The notes under the pieces were generated by a model. That model was given only the letters and a program-made list of their open reading frames with translations, did no database searches and was not told where the DNA came from. Both the position numbers and the translations under genes were made by a program. A stretch of DNA of 64,000 nt. Source: Thalassotalea sp. G2M2-11. Lineage in GTDB: Bacteria > Pseudomonadota > Gammaproteobacteria > Enterobacterales > Alteromonadaceae. Positions 8,439 to 17,469 of this stretch are shown piece after piece; position 1 is the stretch's first letter; each line of letters begins with the position of its first letter. Location: the NCBI RefSeq assembly GCF_017168195.1, contig NZ_JADNYL010000001.1:806001-870000 (forward strand), read 5' to 3'.

Positions 8439-8474
8439 CTGTTGATGACTGTGAACCCTAGGAAGAAGGTAATT

Positions 8475-8828
8475 ATGAGTAAAATTATTGATATGCTCGA
8501 GCAAGAGCAATTAAAAACTGACGTACCAGCGTTCGCACCAGGCGACACTGTAGTCGTTCAAGTTAAAGTAACAGAAGGTGATAAATCACGTCTTCAAGCG
8601 TTTGAAGGTGTTGTAATCGCTGTTAAAAACCGTGGCATTAATTCAGCATTCACTGTTCGTAAAATCTCGAGCGGTGTTGGTGTAGAGCGTGTATTCCAGA
8701 CACACAGCCCAATCGTTGACTCAATTGAAGTCAAACGTCGCGGTGATGTTCGTCAAGCTAAACTTTACTATCTTCGTGAGCGTTCAGGTCGTTCTGCTCG
8801 TATCAAAGAGAAGTTGGCTAAAAAGTAA
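8475..8828 (+). CDS. rplS: 50S ribosomal protein L19
   Basis: 117-aa bL19, located at the 30S-50S interface. The ATG at 8475 ([14 protein letters not shown]) is chosen over the upstream ATG at 8442: it matches the family N-terminus and has a strong AGGAAGAAGG Shine-Dalgarno at 8459-8470. The C-terminus [18 protein letters not shown] is typical. Last gene of the operon, followed by a strong terminator. Confidence 0.97.
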   Translation: MSKIIDMLEQEQLKTDVPAFAPGDTVVVQVKVTEGDKSRLQAFEGVVIAVKNRGINSAFTVRKISSGVGVERVFQTHSPIVDSIEVKRRGDVRQAKLYYLRERSGRSARIKEKLAKK

Positions 8829-8864
8829 TTTTTACTTAAGTAAAAATCATTACTTTTACCAGAG

Positions 8865-8893
8865 AAAGCCCGAACAATTGTTCGGGCTTTTTT
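8865..8893 (+). terminator. Intrinsic terminator of the rpsP-rplS operon
   Basis: Stem AAAGCCCGAA (8865-8874) with TTCGGGCTTT (8881-8890), loop CAATTG, then TTT. It lies between convergent genes and may also serve the minus-strand gene ending at 8907. Confidence 0.92.
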
Positions 8894-8906
8894 ATTGGGC
8901 AATATT

Positions 8907-10097
8907 TTACACTTTAAAGAATATCTGCTTTTGATATAGCTGGTAGAAAATCCAATAACAGATGCCACAAAAACAAAGTGCAAAAGCAAAAGAGCCAAAG
9001 GTTGGTGAAAACAAGTTTGAGAAAACAGTGTTATAAAGGAAACTTTTCAAACTAACTTCACCGGCAGGGATCATGAGTAAAACTCTAGCAATGACTCCTG
9101 ATAACACAAAAAAACCAATGGCATTCATGCCAAATACCACAAATGGTGCACTCCAACGGCGGTAGTGTTTAACATCTAATAACCAAATAAGTCCACTTAA
9201 GATAATAAGTGCCCAAGCAGAGCTGACCAAAACAAAAGACGGTGACCATAGTTGTTTGTTTATTGGAAAATCATTTGCTACGGTATACCCAAGTATAAGT
9301 GCGAGCCCCCCAAAAAGGCATAACTTCTTTGCTTTGGTAGGGGTGCTGTTGTTTGGTGATAGTAGATATTGCCCAGTTAACACACCACTTATCGCTGAAG
9401 CAATGGCAGGAATCGTGCTCCATATACCTTCAGGATCAAAAGGAAATGGTGTGGCCTTTTGGTAGTATAAATGTTGTTTTCCGAGCAAAGTAGCATCAAG
9501 GTAGGCAGCAAAGTTATTACCAAAGAGCAATTGACCTACATATTCAGTGCCATCGGCTGAAGTATAAGGGATGTACATCATGCTTAACCAATAAACAGCT
9601 AGCGTGCAGACAAACGCCCACCATAAGCCTTTTCGAGTTAAATAATGGGCAAGGTAATAGGTGAGCAAATATACCAATGCTAATCGCTGCAGAACTCCCA
9701 TCCACCTTATTTGGCTTAATCTATCAGTAAACCAATTAAAAGTAGCGGACTGGAAGTTGAAATAAAACAGAAATAAAAATAACCCAAGCCCAAATAGTTT
9801 GGCACTACGCAGCCAGACGGTTTTATGTAGAGCTAAGGTATTGCTTTTTCGGTGTTGGACAATACCAATTGAAACGCCAACCATAAACACAAAAAATGGA
9901 AAAATAAGGTCGGTTGGTGTCAGTCCATGCCAATGCGCATGCTTGAGTGGTGCATAGATATGAGACCAGCTGCCAGGGTTGTTAACAATTACCATGGCGG
10001 TAATTGTGATCCCTCTTAACACATCAAGTGCTAACAAACGGTCATTATGACACTTTGCCAAGATGTTGTCGGCATGTTGACGAAAAAACTGGAACAC
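8907..10097 (-). CDS. NagX-like acyltransferase (HGSNAT/DUF5009 family)
   Basis: A 396-aa inner-membrane protein with about ten transmembrane helices. The N-terminal RLLALDVLRGITITAMVIVNN and the HGLTPTDLIFPFFVFMVGVSI segment (about residues 56-76) are characteristic of the heparan-alpha-glucosaminide N-acetyltransferase family, whose bacterial members include NagX of chitin/GlcNAc clusters. Probable role: transmembrane acetylation or transport of an amino sugar; substrate inferred only. No nag or chitinase gene is nearby. The GTG start at 10097 has AGGGAAGAG upstream. Monocistronic, convergent with rplS. Confidence 0.75.
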   Translation of the reverse strand: MFQFFRQHADNILAKCHNDRLLALDVLRGITITAMVIVNNPGSWSHIYAPLKHAHWHGLTPTDLIFPFFVFMVGVSIGIVQHRKSNTLALHKTVWLRSAKLFGLGLFLFLFYFNFQSATFNWFTDRLSQIRWMGVLQRLALVYLLTYYLAHYLTRKGLWWAFVCTLAVYWLSMMYIPYTSADGTEYVGQLLFGNNFAAYLDATLLGKQHLYYQKATPFPFDPEGIWSTIPAIASAISGVLTGQYLLSPNNSTPTKAKKLCLFGGLALILGYTVANDFPINKQLWSPSFVLVSSAWALIILSGLIWLLDVKHYRRWSAPFVVFGMNAIGFFVLSGVIARVLLMIPAGEVSLKSFLYNTVFSNLFSPTFGSFAFALCFCGICYWIFYQLYQKQIFFKV

Positions 10098-10404
10098 GAG
10101 CTCTTCCCTTATGTTATTGCTTCACCGATTTGTGAAAGAGTTAAATATGATATTGCGTTTATTCTGTATCAACTCACTATTTTGTGCCAACGTCAATACC
10201 AACACAATACCTGACGGTTTAAGCCACCGTCTAGTTTCGGGGAGTTAATCAACAAGTAAATTTTTCTAATTCGTTCTACTCTCTACAGGATTAAGCGTCC
10301 ACTCTGCCTAGATAAACAATATTGCATTAATTAAAAAAACTTATTAACTGTTTTTTTAATTTTGTTCTACATTTTAATTAGATACATGTGGAGAACTTAC
10401 GTAT
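10098..10404. other. 307-bp intergenic region upstream of chemoreceptor gene
   Basis: Divergent promoter region for the acyltransferase and the chemoreceptor. It contains one small hairpin (GACGGT 10213-10218 with ACCGTC 10226-10231). I found no flagellar sigma28 promoter and no cyclic-di-GMP riboswitch. Confidence 0.5.
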
Positions 10405-12024
10405 ATGAACTTTTTAAACCAGTTATCTATTACAAAAAAAATCTATTTAATTCCGGTGATCGGTTCAATTAGTTTTGTGATTTACCTGACGTTGGCCACG
10501 TTAACTGCGAACGAAAATGTAGCTTTGTTATCAGAAGCTAAAGAAGTTCAATTTCCGGTTGTTCAGTATTCTAAAGAAGTGTCGGTATCGATTGTAAGAA
10601 TATCTGAAATGTTAAATGGTGCAGTGACCACAGGCGAATTAGAAGCAATAGAAAAATCAGATAAATTGGCTGAGGAAATTAATAGTCTCATTAACAAAAT
10701 TGGTGCTATTTCACCCAAATTTGTTGGTCAAAAACAACAAATGGCGAAACAGTTTCAAGATTATTACAGTCAGGCAAAGGCTCTATCAGAAGGTATGATC
10801 AATGAAACCATTGATTTTCAAAAATTACCTGAGATGGGAAAGTCGATGAATGAAGCATTTGAAACGGTAAAGGGCACAGTAAAACGCTTTAATGAAGAAA
10901 ATGTTGAACAGTTTAAAAATGTCATCTCCACTGCGAATAACTCTGCAGAAAATATAGTGACCACAGGTTATGTTATGGGCTTTGTCACCATAGCGTTACT
11001 TTTTGGAGCTGCGGTGCCTATTATTTCAGGGATCACTTCATCGCTGAAAAGTGTTATCAGCTCATTAAGTGATTTAGCAGATGGAGAGGGTGACTTAACC
11101 GTTAGATTATCTGCAAAATCTAAAGATGAGATCGGCGAGCTAGTCAGGTGTTTCAATCGATTTATAGAAAAATTACAAACCACTATTAAGCAAGTGGTTG
11201 ATTTGGCTTTACCCTTATCCGAGATGGCATCAACCGTGAGTACCACGGCGGAAGAAACTAATACTATCACCATGGTTCAGCAACAAGGTGCACAAAATGC
11301 AAAACTAGCGGTTGAAAGCCTTAATACCAGTGTTCACAGTGTGGCAGATAATGCGGCTCAAGCAGCATCTGCGGCGACAGAAACCTCGCAAGTCTCTAGT
11401 CATGGGGCTGAAGTTGTCGAACAAACGGTTTCGACCATTCATCAATTAGCTAATACGGTTGAAAAATCGTCAGATGTAATTGATCAGTTAGATAATGACG
11501 CCAATCAAGTTGGGGTGATATTAGATGTTATTCGAGGTATTGCTGAACAAACAAACTTATTAGCACTTAATGCAGCTATTGAGGCTGCGCGTGCTGGTGA
11601 GCAAGGGCGTGGTTTTGCGGTTGTAGCTGATGAAGTGAGAACTTTAGCCTCCAGGACGCAGGACTCAACTGTTGAAATTCAAACCACCATTGAAAAATTA
11701 CAGGCTGCTGCAAAAGAAGCCGTAAACGCGATGGAAAATGGTAAATCTTTTGCTGACACCAGTGTTGAGCAAGTAAGCGCTGCCGGACAATCATTGAAAG
11801 AAATCACTGCTTCAGTGGCTCAAATCAACAATATGACGAACGATATTGCTAATTCTACTGAAGCCCAGTCTGATTCGGCTAAGCAAATTGTTGATCATGT
11901 TGATGAGATCAGCCAAAGCACTGAGCAAACTCTTAGTGCTTCACAAGAGCTAGCCAGTGTCAGTGGTGATTTAGCACACTTAGCGAATGAGTTGGAAGTT
12001 ATAGCGAAAGGTTTCAAAGTATAA
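10405..12024 (+). CDS. Methyl-accepting chemotaxis protein
   Basis: 539-aa transmembrane chemoreceptor. Transmembrane helix 1 is at about 12-32, a helical periplasmic ligand domain at about 35-188 and transmembrane helix 2 at about 190-212. HAMP follows (about 213-266) and a cytoplasmic signalling coiled coil runs to the C-terminus, with the hairpin tip [20 protein letters not shown] (about 378-397) that binds CheA and CheW. No CheR-binding pentapeptide at the C-terminus. It leads a run with a porin (74 bp downstream) and a PstS-like binding protein, which suggests these report on or bind the same ligand; that link is inferred. GTGGAG upstream is the Shine-Dalgarno. Confidence 0.92.
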   Translation: MNFLNQLSITKKIYLIPVIGSISFVIYLTLATLTANENVALLSEAKEVQFPVVQYSKEVSVSIVRISEMLNGAVTTGELEAIEKSDKLAEEINSLINKIGAISPKFVGQKQQMAKQFQDYYSQAKALSEGMINETIDFQKLPEMGKSMNEAFETVKGTVKRFNEENVEQFKNVISTANNSAENIVTTGYVMGFVTIALLFGAAVPIISGITSSLKSVISSLSDLADGEGDLTVRLSAKSKDEIGELVRCFNRFIEKLQTTIKQVVDLALPLSEMASTVSTTAEETNTITMVQQQGAQNAKLAVESLNTSVHSVADNAAQAASAATETSQVSSHGAEVVEQTVSTIHQLANTVEKSSDVIDQLDNDANQVGVILDVIRGIAEQTNLLALNAAIEAARAGEQGRGFAVVADEVRTLASRTQDSTVEIQTTIEKLQAAAKEAVNAMENGKSFADTSVEQVSAAGQSLKEITASVAQINNMTNDIANSTEAQSDSAKQIVDHVDEISQSTEQTLSASQELASVSGDLAHLANELEVIAKGFKV

Positions 12025-12098
12025 TAATAACATTCAATAACAAGATGAAGTGGTAATCAATGAAATATAGATGAAATACTAACTGAGGAGTTTGGTAT

Positions 12099-13277
12099 AT
12101 GAATAAAATACAAACCTGTGCCGTCTGTGCATTATCTCTGTTTATACCGAGTAGTTTTGCAGATATAACACTTAATGGTTTTGCATCCATAAGGGGATCG
12201 CAAGCTAATTCTGATGGTGGCCTCGCTCCATTCCCTGAGTTCAAAGAAGGGGAAGTGTCGTTTAAAAGTGAATCATTATTTGCGATTCAGGCCAGAGCTG
12301 ACTTAGGTGAAGGTCTTTCAGCAACAGTACAATTATTCGCTGAGGGACGAAATGATTTCGATGTTAATGCTCGTTGGGCTTATATTAGTTATGAGGTCAA
12401 CGATGCTCATCAGGTTAGTGTTGGTCGTTTTGCTAATCCACTGTTTCACCAATCTCAATATGAAAAAGTTGGTTTTGCCCATAATTTTTCAAGACTACCT
12501 AAAGCGGTGTATTCAGATTTTGAGTTTGCCACGATTGAAGGAATTACTTTAGATAGCACCTTTGATTTAGATGATTATACCCTAACCACTAAATTGCTCT
12601 ATGGTAGCTGGAATGGGCAGGTGTTTATTTCTGCGGTGAATGACAATGTCCCCTTAGGGTTTAAAGATATCTACTCTGTTAATGCTACCTTATCAGGTGA
12701 TTGGTGGAAAATTTTTGCCGGTATACTTCTGACTGAACTTGATGGTGCTGAATTTGATCAAGGCTTATTCCAAGTGGCTGCACCAGGTGTTGCCGCTGCA
12801 ATGGCCACAGGTGCTTCAGCTGGTGATGTTGCGGCGTTTAATCGAGCGATCGGTTGGGATCAAAAAGATGGTATTTATACATTTGCTGGCTTTGGTATCG
12901 ATTACAATGACTGGTTAGTGGATTTTGAATATAGTGATTATGGGGTAGATGATAGTACGGACGGATTTAATAATTCATGGTACTTAGCCATAGGCCGACG
13001 TTTTGATCAACTTGTGGTGACCATACATACCGAAGATTTTGCTCAAGAAACTGATTTAGACTTTCTAGATGATGTATCTCATCCAGTATTGCAAGCGACA
13101 GGCCAAGCTATTCATGAAGGGTTAATTTTTAGAGAATATGAAGGCAGTGGTATCACAATTCGCTACGACTTTCATCCTAGTGCCGCTTTTAAAGTCGATT
13201 ACTTCAAAGGTGAAGACACGCGCGCATCGGTTGGTGATTATTCAATAATGTCTGCTGGCATTGATATTGTCTTTTAG
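12099..13277 (+). CDS. Porin-like outer-membrane beta-barrel protein
   Basis: 392 aa with a cleavable signal peptide (about 1-21, ending SSFA-D). The body consists of alternating amphipathic strands (for example ITLNGFASIRGSQAN, TVQLFAEGRNDF, WAYISYEVNDAHQVSVGRFANP) and the protein ends in hydrophobic VF, as outer-membrane barrels do. The LNGFASIR start and VGRF motif are found in Alteromonadales porin-type proteins. A strong GAGGAG precedes the ATG. Only 8 bp separate it from the next gene, so they are cotranscribed. Solute specificity unknown. Confidence 0.78.
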   Translation: MNKIQTCAVCALSLFIPSSFADITLNGFASIRGSQANSDGGLAPFPEFKEGEVSFKSESLFAIQARADLGEGLSATVQLFAEGRNDFDVNARWAYISYEVNDAHQVSVGRFANPLFHQSQYEKVGFAHNFSRLPKAVYSDFEFATIEGITLDSTFDLDDYTLTTKLLYGSWNGQVFISAVNDNVPLGFKDIYSVNATLSGDWWKIFAGILLTELDGAEFDQGLFQVAAPGVAAAMATGASAGDVAAFNRAIGWDQKDGIYTFAGFGIDYNDWLVDFEYSDYGVDDSTDGFNNSWYLAIGRRFDQLVVTIHTEDFAQETDLDFLDDVSHPVLQATGQAIHEGLIFREYEGSGITIRYDFHPSAAFKVDYFKGEDTRASVGDYSIMSAGIDIVF

Positions 13278-13285
13278 GAGGAATT

Positions 13286-13696
13286 ATGAAAATTTTTGTC
13301 TCTGTATTAGTTGCGATGTGCAGTATTATCGCATTTAACGTTAATGCGGTGAATGTCATAGTTCATCCTTCAAACACAAACTCACTAGATAAGAGTGCGA
13401 TTAAGAAAATATTTTTGGGGAAAAGTAAAAAATTTCCCAACGGTGAGCAAGCTATTCCTGTTGCTTTAGCTGGAGGAGATGCCAGAACTGAATTTCTCGG
13501 TGCCGTCATAGGTAAGTCAGAAAGTCAGTTAAAGGCTTACTGGTCTAAATTAATCTTTACAGGCAAAGGGCAGGCACCTAAGTCCGTTGATACTGAAGCG
13601 GAATTAGTAAAGTTGATTAGCCAAAATCCTAACCTGATAGGTTATGTCAGTGATGCCGCGCTAGACGATAGTGTAAAAGTGCTGGTTAAGCTCTAG
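13286..13696 (+). CDS. Small PstS-like periplasmic binding protein
   Basis: 136 aa with a signal peptide (1-21, ending FNVNA). The mature part (about 115 aa) resembles one lobe of the PstS-type phosphate-binding fold: NVIVHPSNTNSLDKSAIKKIFLGK near the N-terminus, GGDARTEFLGAVIGKSESQLKAYWSKLIFTGKG in the middle and IGYVSDAALDDSVKVL at the end. No ABC permease or ATPase is adjacent. With the upstream porin and chemoreceptor it forms a three-gene cluster and may act as a sensor rather than a transporter. GGAGGA lies immediately upstream. Confidence 0.72.
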   Translation: MKIFVSVLVAMCSIIAFNVNAVNVIVHPSNTNSLDKSAIKKIFLGKSKKFPNGEQAIPVALAGGDARTEFLGAVIGKSESQLKAYWSKLIFTGKGQAPKSVDTEAELVKLISQNPNLIGYVSDAALDDSVKVLVKL

Positions 13697-13713
13697 TTAT
13701 TACTCTATTAAGT

Positions 13714-13742
13714 AAACCCGCACCGATGTGCGGGTTTTTTTA
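13714..13742 (+). terminator. Intrinsic terminator of the chemoreceptor-porin-binding protein cluster
   Basis: AAACCCGCAC with GTGCGGGTTT, loop CGAT, then a run of Ts. Confidence 0.92.
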
Positions 13743-13873
13743 TTTCTAGCTCAGGTTACGTCACTCTGGATATCAAAATCGAAATGTATCCTTCTAGATA
13801 GAACTATTTAGTCTTATTTATTCATTGAATTCAGATAATAACATTGTGCTTTTCATGGAATACAAATACCAAT

Positions 13874-13887
13874 TGACAGCGTTGTCA
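13874..13887. promoter_or_regulatory. LacI-family-type operator candidate
   Basis: TGACAGC|GTTGTCA is an even palindrome with a central CG, one mismatch per arm pair. Even, CG-centred palindromes of this kind are used by LacI-family sugar regulators in Alteromonadales (a NagR-like motif). It lies about 230 bp before acs, and no lacI-type gene is in the window. Confidence 0.35.
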
Positions 13888-14117
13888 TTCTTGGTGTTCA
13901 ATGGTACGGTTATAGGAATGCGTTGTGGCCAATGGATAAATTTAGTGCTTTTATTCGACTTTAGTTGAGTAGGCGAAGTTAAAAAGTTGCTATATGATAC
14001 TTATTACAACGTAAACAAATTATAAATTCATTAGCTTTAGCAATTTGAGCAATAGTTTATCTTGACTGCTAATGTATACCATAAAGATTATATCAAGTTA
14101 TTAACGAAGGATTTATC

Positions 14118-16061
14118 ATGCAAGAATTACAAAGTCGATATCCGATCTTAGAGCAAGCCAAAGCCCATACTCATATTGATAGTGCAACTTATGAAGCTAT
14201 GTATCAACAGTCGATTGAACAGCCTGAACAATTTTGGGCTGAACAAGCGGATAAATTTTTAGATTGGTATAAGCCTTGGGACAGTGTCTGTGATGTGGAT
14301 TTAAAGTCTGCTGATATCAAATGGTTTTCCGGTGGTAAACTTAATGTGAGTTATAACTGTATTGATCGCCATTTAGCTACAAAAGCAGATGATGTTGCCA
14401 TTATTTGGGAAGGTGATGATCCTAGTGAAGATTTAAAAGTTACCTATCAAGAGTTGCATGATCATGTCTGTCGTTTTGCTAACTTATTAAAACAGCGTGG
14501 TGTCAAAAAAGGTGATCGCGTTTGTATTTATATGCCAATGATCCCAGAAGTTGGTTATGCCATGCTAGCATGTGCGCGTATTGGTGCTGTTCATTCTGTA
14601 GTCTTTGGTGGCTTCTCTACCGAATCTATTCGTGCACGTATTGCCGATGCGGATTGTCAAGTGGTGATCACTGCAGATGAGAGTTTACGTGGTGGTCGTG
14701 TGATCCCGTTAAAAGCGAATGTTGATGCTGCGATTGCTGAATGCCCAAATGTTCATTCTGTGATTGTGGTTGAACGAACTGGTGGAGATGTCGCTTGGAA
14801 TGACAAGGTTGATGTTAATTATCAACAAGCGGTAGCCGAGTTACCTGCTATGTGTGAACCAGAGGTGATGGATGCAGAAGATCCGTTGTTCATTCTTTAT
14901 ACTTCAGGTTCTACGGGAACGCCAAAAGGGGTATTACACACGTGCGGTGGTTATTCATTGTATGCCGCCATTACGCATAAGTATGTGTTTGATTATAAAG
15001 ATGGTGAAATTTATTGGTGTACTGCCGATGCTGGATGGATCACAGGACATTCTTATATTTTTTATGGTCCGTTAGCGAATGGCGCCACAACCTTAGTATT
15101 TGAAGGGGTGCCGACCTACCCAGATGCAGGCCGATTTTGGCAAGTGTGCGAAAAACATAAAGTGAATGTGTTTTATACCGCACCCACTGCTATTCGTGCC
15201 TTAATGAGTGTCGGCGATGAGCTAGTTAATCAGTCTGATCTTTCTTCGCTTCGCTTGTTAGGGACTGTAGGTGAGCCAATTAATCCTGAAGCATGGCATT
15301 GGTATTATGAAGTGGTTGGCAAGTCAAACTGTCCAATCGTTGATACTTGGTGGCAAACAGAAACTGGAGGCATTCTAATTACCTCACTACCTGGCGCGGT
15401 TGATATGAAGCCAGGGGCCGCTGGTAAACCATTCTTTGGTGTTAAACCTGCATTATTTGACAAAGATGGCAACACCCTTGAAGGGGAAAACCAAGGCTTA
15501 TTGGTGATGACAGGTAGCTGGCCTGGGCAATTACGCAGTGTTTATGGTAATCACGAGCGTTTTTATGAAACTTATTTAAGCCAATATCCAGGTAATTACT
15601 TTACTGGTGATGGTGCAAAACGTGATGCTGATGGCTTTTATTGGATCACCGGTCGTGTTGATGACGTACTTAATGTATCGGGTCACCGCTTAGGTACCGC
15701 TGAAATTGAGAGTGCATTAGTGCTTCACCCTGCTGTCGCAGAAGCTGCTGTTGTGGGATATCCACATGAGGTTAAAGGTCAAGGGGTTTACGCCTATGTC
15801 ACTTTAATGGGTAATGCCACAGAGTCTGACGAATTGAATAAAGAACTGGTCGAGTTTGTTGCCAAAGAGCTTGGTCGATTTGCTAAACCTGATTATATTC
15901 AGTGGGCACCTGGCTTGCCTAAGACACGTTCAGGTAAAATAATGCGTCGAATTTTACGTAAGATTGCTGAGAATGATCTCGATACTTTAGGAGATACTTC
16001 AACGCTTGCCGATCCAGCGGTAGTGGATAATCTGATTTCAAATCGAATTGTTCATGGCTAA
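14118..16061 (+). CDS. acs: Acetyl-CoA synthetase (AMP-forming)
   Basis: 647-aa cytosolic enzyme that activates acetate with ATP and CoA through acetyl-AMP. Visible motifs: adenylation P-loop [14 protein letters not shown] (about 262-275), WWQTETGG (about 413-420), the hinge region [20 protein letters not shown], and the C-terminal [11 protein letters not shown] (about 603-613), whose Lys is the regulatory acetylation site in this family. Full length compared with E. coli Acs (652). The start has GAAGGA at the right distance. Monocistronic with its own terminator. Confidence 0.97.
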   Translation: MQELQSRYPILEQAKAHTHIDSATYEAMYQQSIEQPEQFWAEQADKFLDWYKPWDSVCDVDLKSADIKWFSGGKLNVSYNCIDRHLATKADDVAIIWEGDDPSEDLKVTYQELHDHVCRFANLLKQRGVKKGDRVCIYMPMIPEVGYAMLACARIGAVHSVVFGGFSTESIRARIADADCQVVITADESLRGGRVIPLKANVDAAIAECPNVHSVIVVERTGGDVAWNDKVDVNYQQAVAELPAMCEPEVMDAEDPLFILYTSGSTGTPKGVLHTCGGYSLYAAITHKYVFDYKDGEIYWCTADAGWITGHSYIFYGPLANGATTLVFEGVPTYPDAGRFWQVCEKHKVNVFYTAPTAIRALMSVGDELVNQSDLSSLRLLGTVGEPINPEAWHWYYEVVGKSNCPIVDTWWQTETGGILITSLPGAVDMKPGAAGKPFFGVKPALFDKDGNTLEGENQGLLVMTGSWPGQLRSVYGNHERFYETYLSQYPGNYFTGDGAKRDADGFYWITGRVDDVLNVSGHRLGTAEIESALVLHPAVAEAAVVGYPHEVKGQGVYAYVTLMGNATESDELNKELVEFVAKELGRFAKPDYIQWAPGLPKTRSGKIMRRILRKIAENDLDTLGDTSTLADPAVVDNLISNRIVHG

Positions 16062-16078
16062 TTGAATTACCCTTATTG

Positions 16079-16104
16079 AAAAGCGCCTAAGTGGCGCTTT
16101 TTTT
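16079..16104 (+). terminator. Intrinsic terminator of acs
   Basis: AAAAGCGCC (16079-16087), loop TAAGT, GGCGCTTTT and further Ts. Confidence 0.92.
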
Positions 16105-16165
16105 ATCTCTGTCACTTGGTATTTATGCGGGTTGTAAATTTGTGATGATTTACTGCACAAAGTAC

Positions 16166-16193
16166 TTGCCTAACAAAAATATAAGTGTAAGAT
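16166..16193 (+). promoter_or_regulatory. Putative aroF-tyrA promoter
   Basis: TTGCCT (16166-16171), 16 bp, TAAGAT (16188-16193). The -10 overlaps the first TyrR-like box, as expected of a repressed promoter. Hexamers are only moderately good. Confidence 0.4.
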
Positions 16194-16226
16194 ATTAGTT
16201 ACAAATTGAGTAAACTAAACTTTACA
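16186..16226. promoter_or_regulatory. Two adjacent TyrR-type boxes before aroF-tyrA
   Basis: Box 1 TGTAAG-ATATTA-GTTACA (16186-16203) and box 2 AGTAAA-CTAAAC-TTTACA (16209-16226). The TyrR consensus is TGTAAA-N6-TTTACA. The boxes start 23 bp apart, on the same face of the helix. Adjacent boxes over the promoter would allow tyrosine-dependent repression, as known for E. coli aroF. No tyrR gene is in the window. Confidence 0.6.
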
Positions 16227-16358
16227 ATTTTTATTTTTAACATGAACGTAAACCATCACCGATTTTATTACTACCTCTCTTTTTATTGCTAAACCCTATT
16301 TAGCAAGCGCTTTACTCTATTCACTTTTTAATACTCGCTGTAAATTTTGGAAAATAAT

Positions 16359-17459
16359 ATGTCAGATTTAAAACATTCAACTATTAGCCCTCAGGGTTCA
16401 TTAAACGATATTCACGTCAATGCCGAAGAAGTGTTAATTACGCCTCAACAGCTTAGAGGAGAACTGCCTCTACCTGAACAAGGTCGAGAGTTTGTGATCA
16501 AAGCTCGTCAGGAAATTGCCGATATTATTCATAAAAAAGACCACCGCTTATTAGTGATCAGTGGCCCATGTTCTGTGCATGATATTGATGCGGCGATGGA
16601 ATATGCGCGAAAGTTGAAAAAGCTTCATGATCAGCATAAAGACACTATGTATATAGTGATGCGTGTTTATTTCGAAAAACCAAGAACAACTGTCGGTTGG
16701 AAAGGTTTAATTAATGACCCTGATATGAATGGTTCTTTTGATGTCGAAGCCGGGCTTCGTAAAGCACGTCAATTATTATTAGATTTAACCGAACTGGGCT
16801 TACCACTAGCAACGGAAGCACTCGATCCGATCAGCCCACAATATTTGGCTGAATTATTTAGTTGGTCAGCGATTGGTGCTCGTACTACCGAGTCACAAAC
16901 ACACCGTGAAATGGCCAGTGGTTTATCCATGCCTATAGGCTTTAAAAATGGCACGAATGGTAGCTTAGATGTTGCCATTAATGCGATGCAATCAGCAGCT
17001 TCTTCTCATCGTTTTATGGGAATTAATCGTCAAGGCCAGGTTGCGTTGATTAAAACAAAAGGTAATCCGGATGGTCATGTTATCTTGCGTGGAGGCAAGC
17101 AGCCTAATTATGATGCGAATAGTATTGCTATTTGTGAAAATGAGTTAGCGACACATCGTTTAGAGCCTGGAATTGTGGTAGATTGCTCGCATGGTAATTC
17201 TAATAAAGATTATCGCCGCCAACCGATTGTTGCTAAAGATGTTTTTACGCAAATTTGCCAAGGCAATCTCTCTATTATTGGTTTGATGTTGGAAAGTCAT
17301 ATTAATGCCGGTAATCAAAGTGCTGATTTACCAAAAGATCAATTGGCTTATGGTGTGTCGGTTACCGATGCATGTATTGATTTTAATGAAACAGAGAATC
17401 TGATCAATGAGGGAGTGCAGCAGTTAAAAGCGGTACTACCCAAACGAATAGCTCAATAA
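16359..17459 (+). CDS. aroF: 3-deoxy-7-phosphoheptulonate (DAHP) synthase, AroF type
   Basis: 366-aa class I DAHP synthase; condenses phosphoenolpyruvate and erythrose-4-phosphate as the first step of aromatic amino acid synthesis. Motifs: LLVISGPCSVHD, metal-binding Cys in that segment, MRVYFEKPRTTVGWKGLINDP, and C-terminal VDCSHGNSNKD. The ATG at 16359 is preferred to an upstream TTG at 16347: it has GGA 7 bp before it. Linkage to tyrA (10-bp gap) and the TyrR-like boxes argue for the tyrosine-controlled isozyme. Feedback by tyrosine is inferred from context. Confidence 0.93.
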   Translation: MSDLKHSTISPQGSLNDIHVNAEEVLITPQQLRGELPLPEQGREFVIKARQEIADIIHKKDHRLLVISGPCSVHDIDAAMEYARKLKKLHDQHKDTMYIVMRVYFEKPRTTVGWKGLINDPDMNGSFDVEAGLRKARQLLLDLTELGLPLATEALDPISPQYLAELFSWSAIGARTTESQTHREMASGLSMPIGFKNGTNGSLDVAINAMQSAASSHRFMGINRQGQVALIKTKGNPDGHVILRGGKQPNYDANSIAICENELATHRLEPGIVVDCSHGNSNKDYRRQPIVAKDVFTQICQGNLSIIGLMLESHINAGNQSADLPKDQLAYGVSVTDACIDFNETENLINEGVQQLKAVLPKRIAQ

Positions 17460-17469
17460 GAAGTGATGA

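Larger units (their letters stand above)
13697..14117. other. 421-bp region between binding protein and acs
   Basis: Apart from the terminator and a LacI-type palindrome at 13874-13887, I see no gene. AT-rich near 13980-14100, where the acs promoter must lie. Confidence 0.55.

Noticed and set aside
8442-8474. Longer rplS start
   Set aside because: The internal ATG at 8475 has the strong ribosome binding site and the family N-terminus.
10098-10404. Cyclic-di-GMP riboswitch or sigma28 promoter before the chemoreceptor
   Set aside because: The conserved riboswitch core and the TAAA...GCCGATAA promoter are not present.
11576-11794. Antisense frame inside the chemoreceptor gene
   Set aside because: Shadow of the conserved signalling domain; low-complexity Gln/His-rich product without initiation signals.
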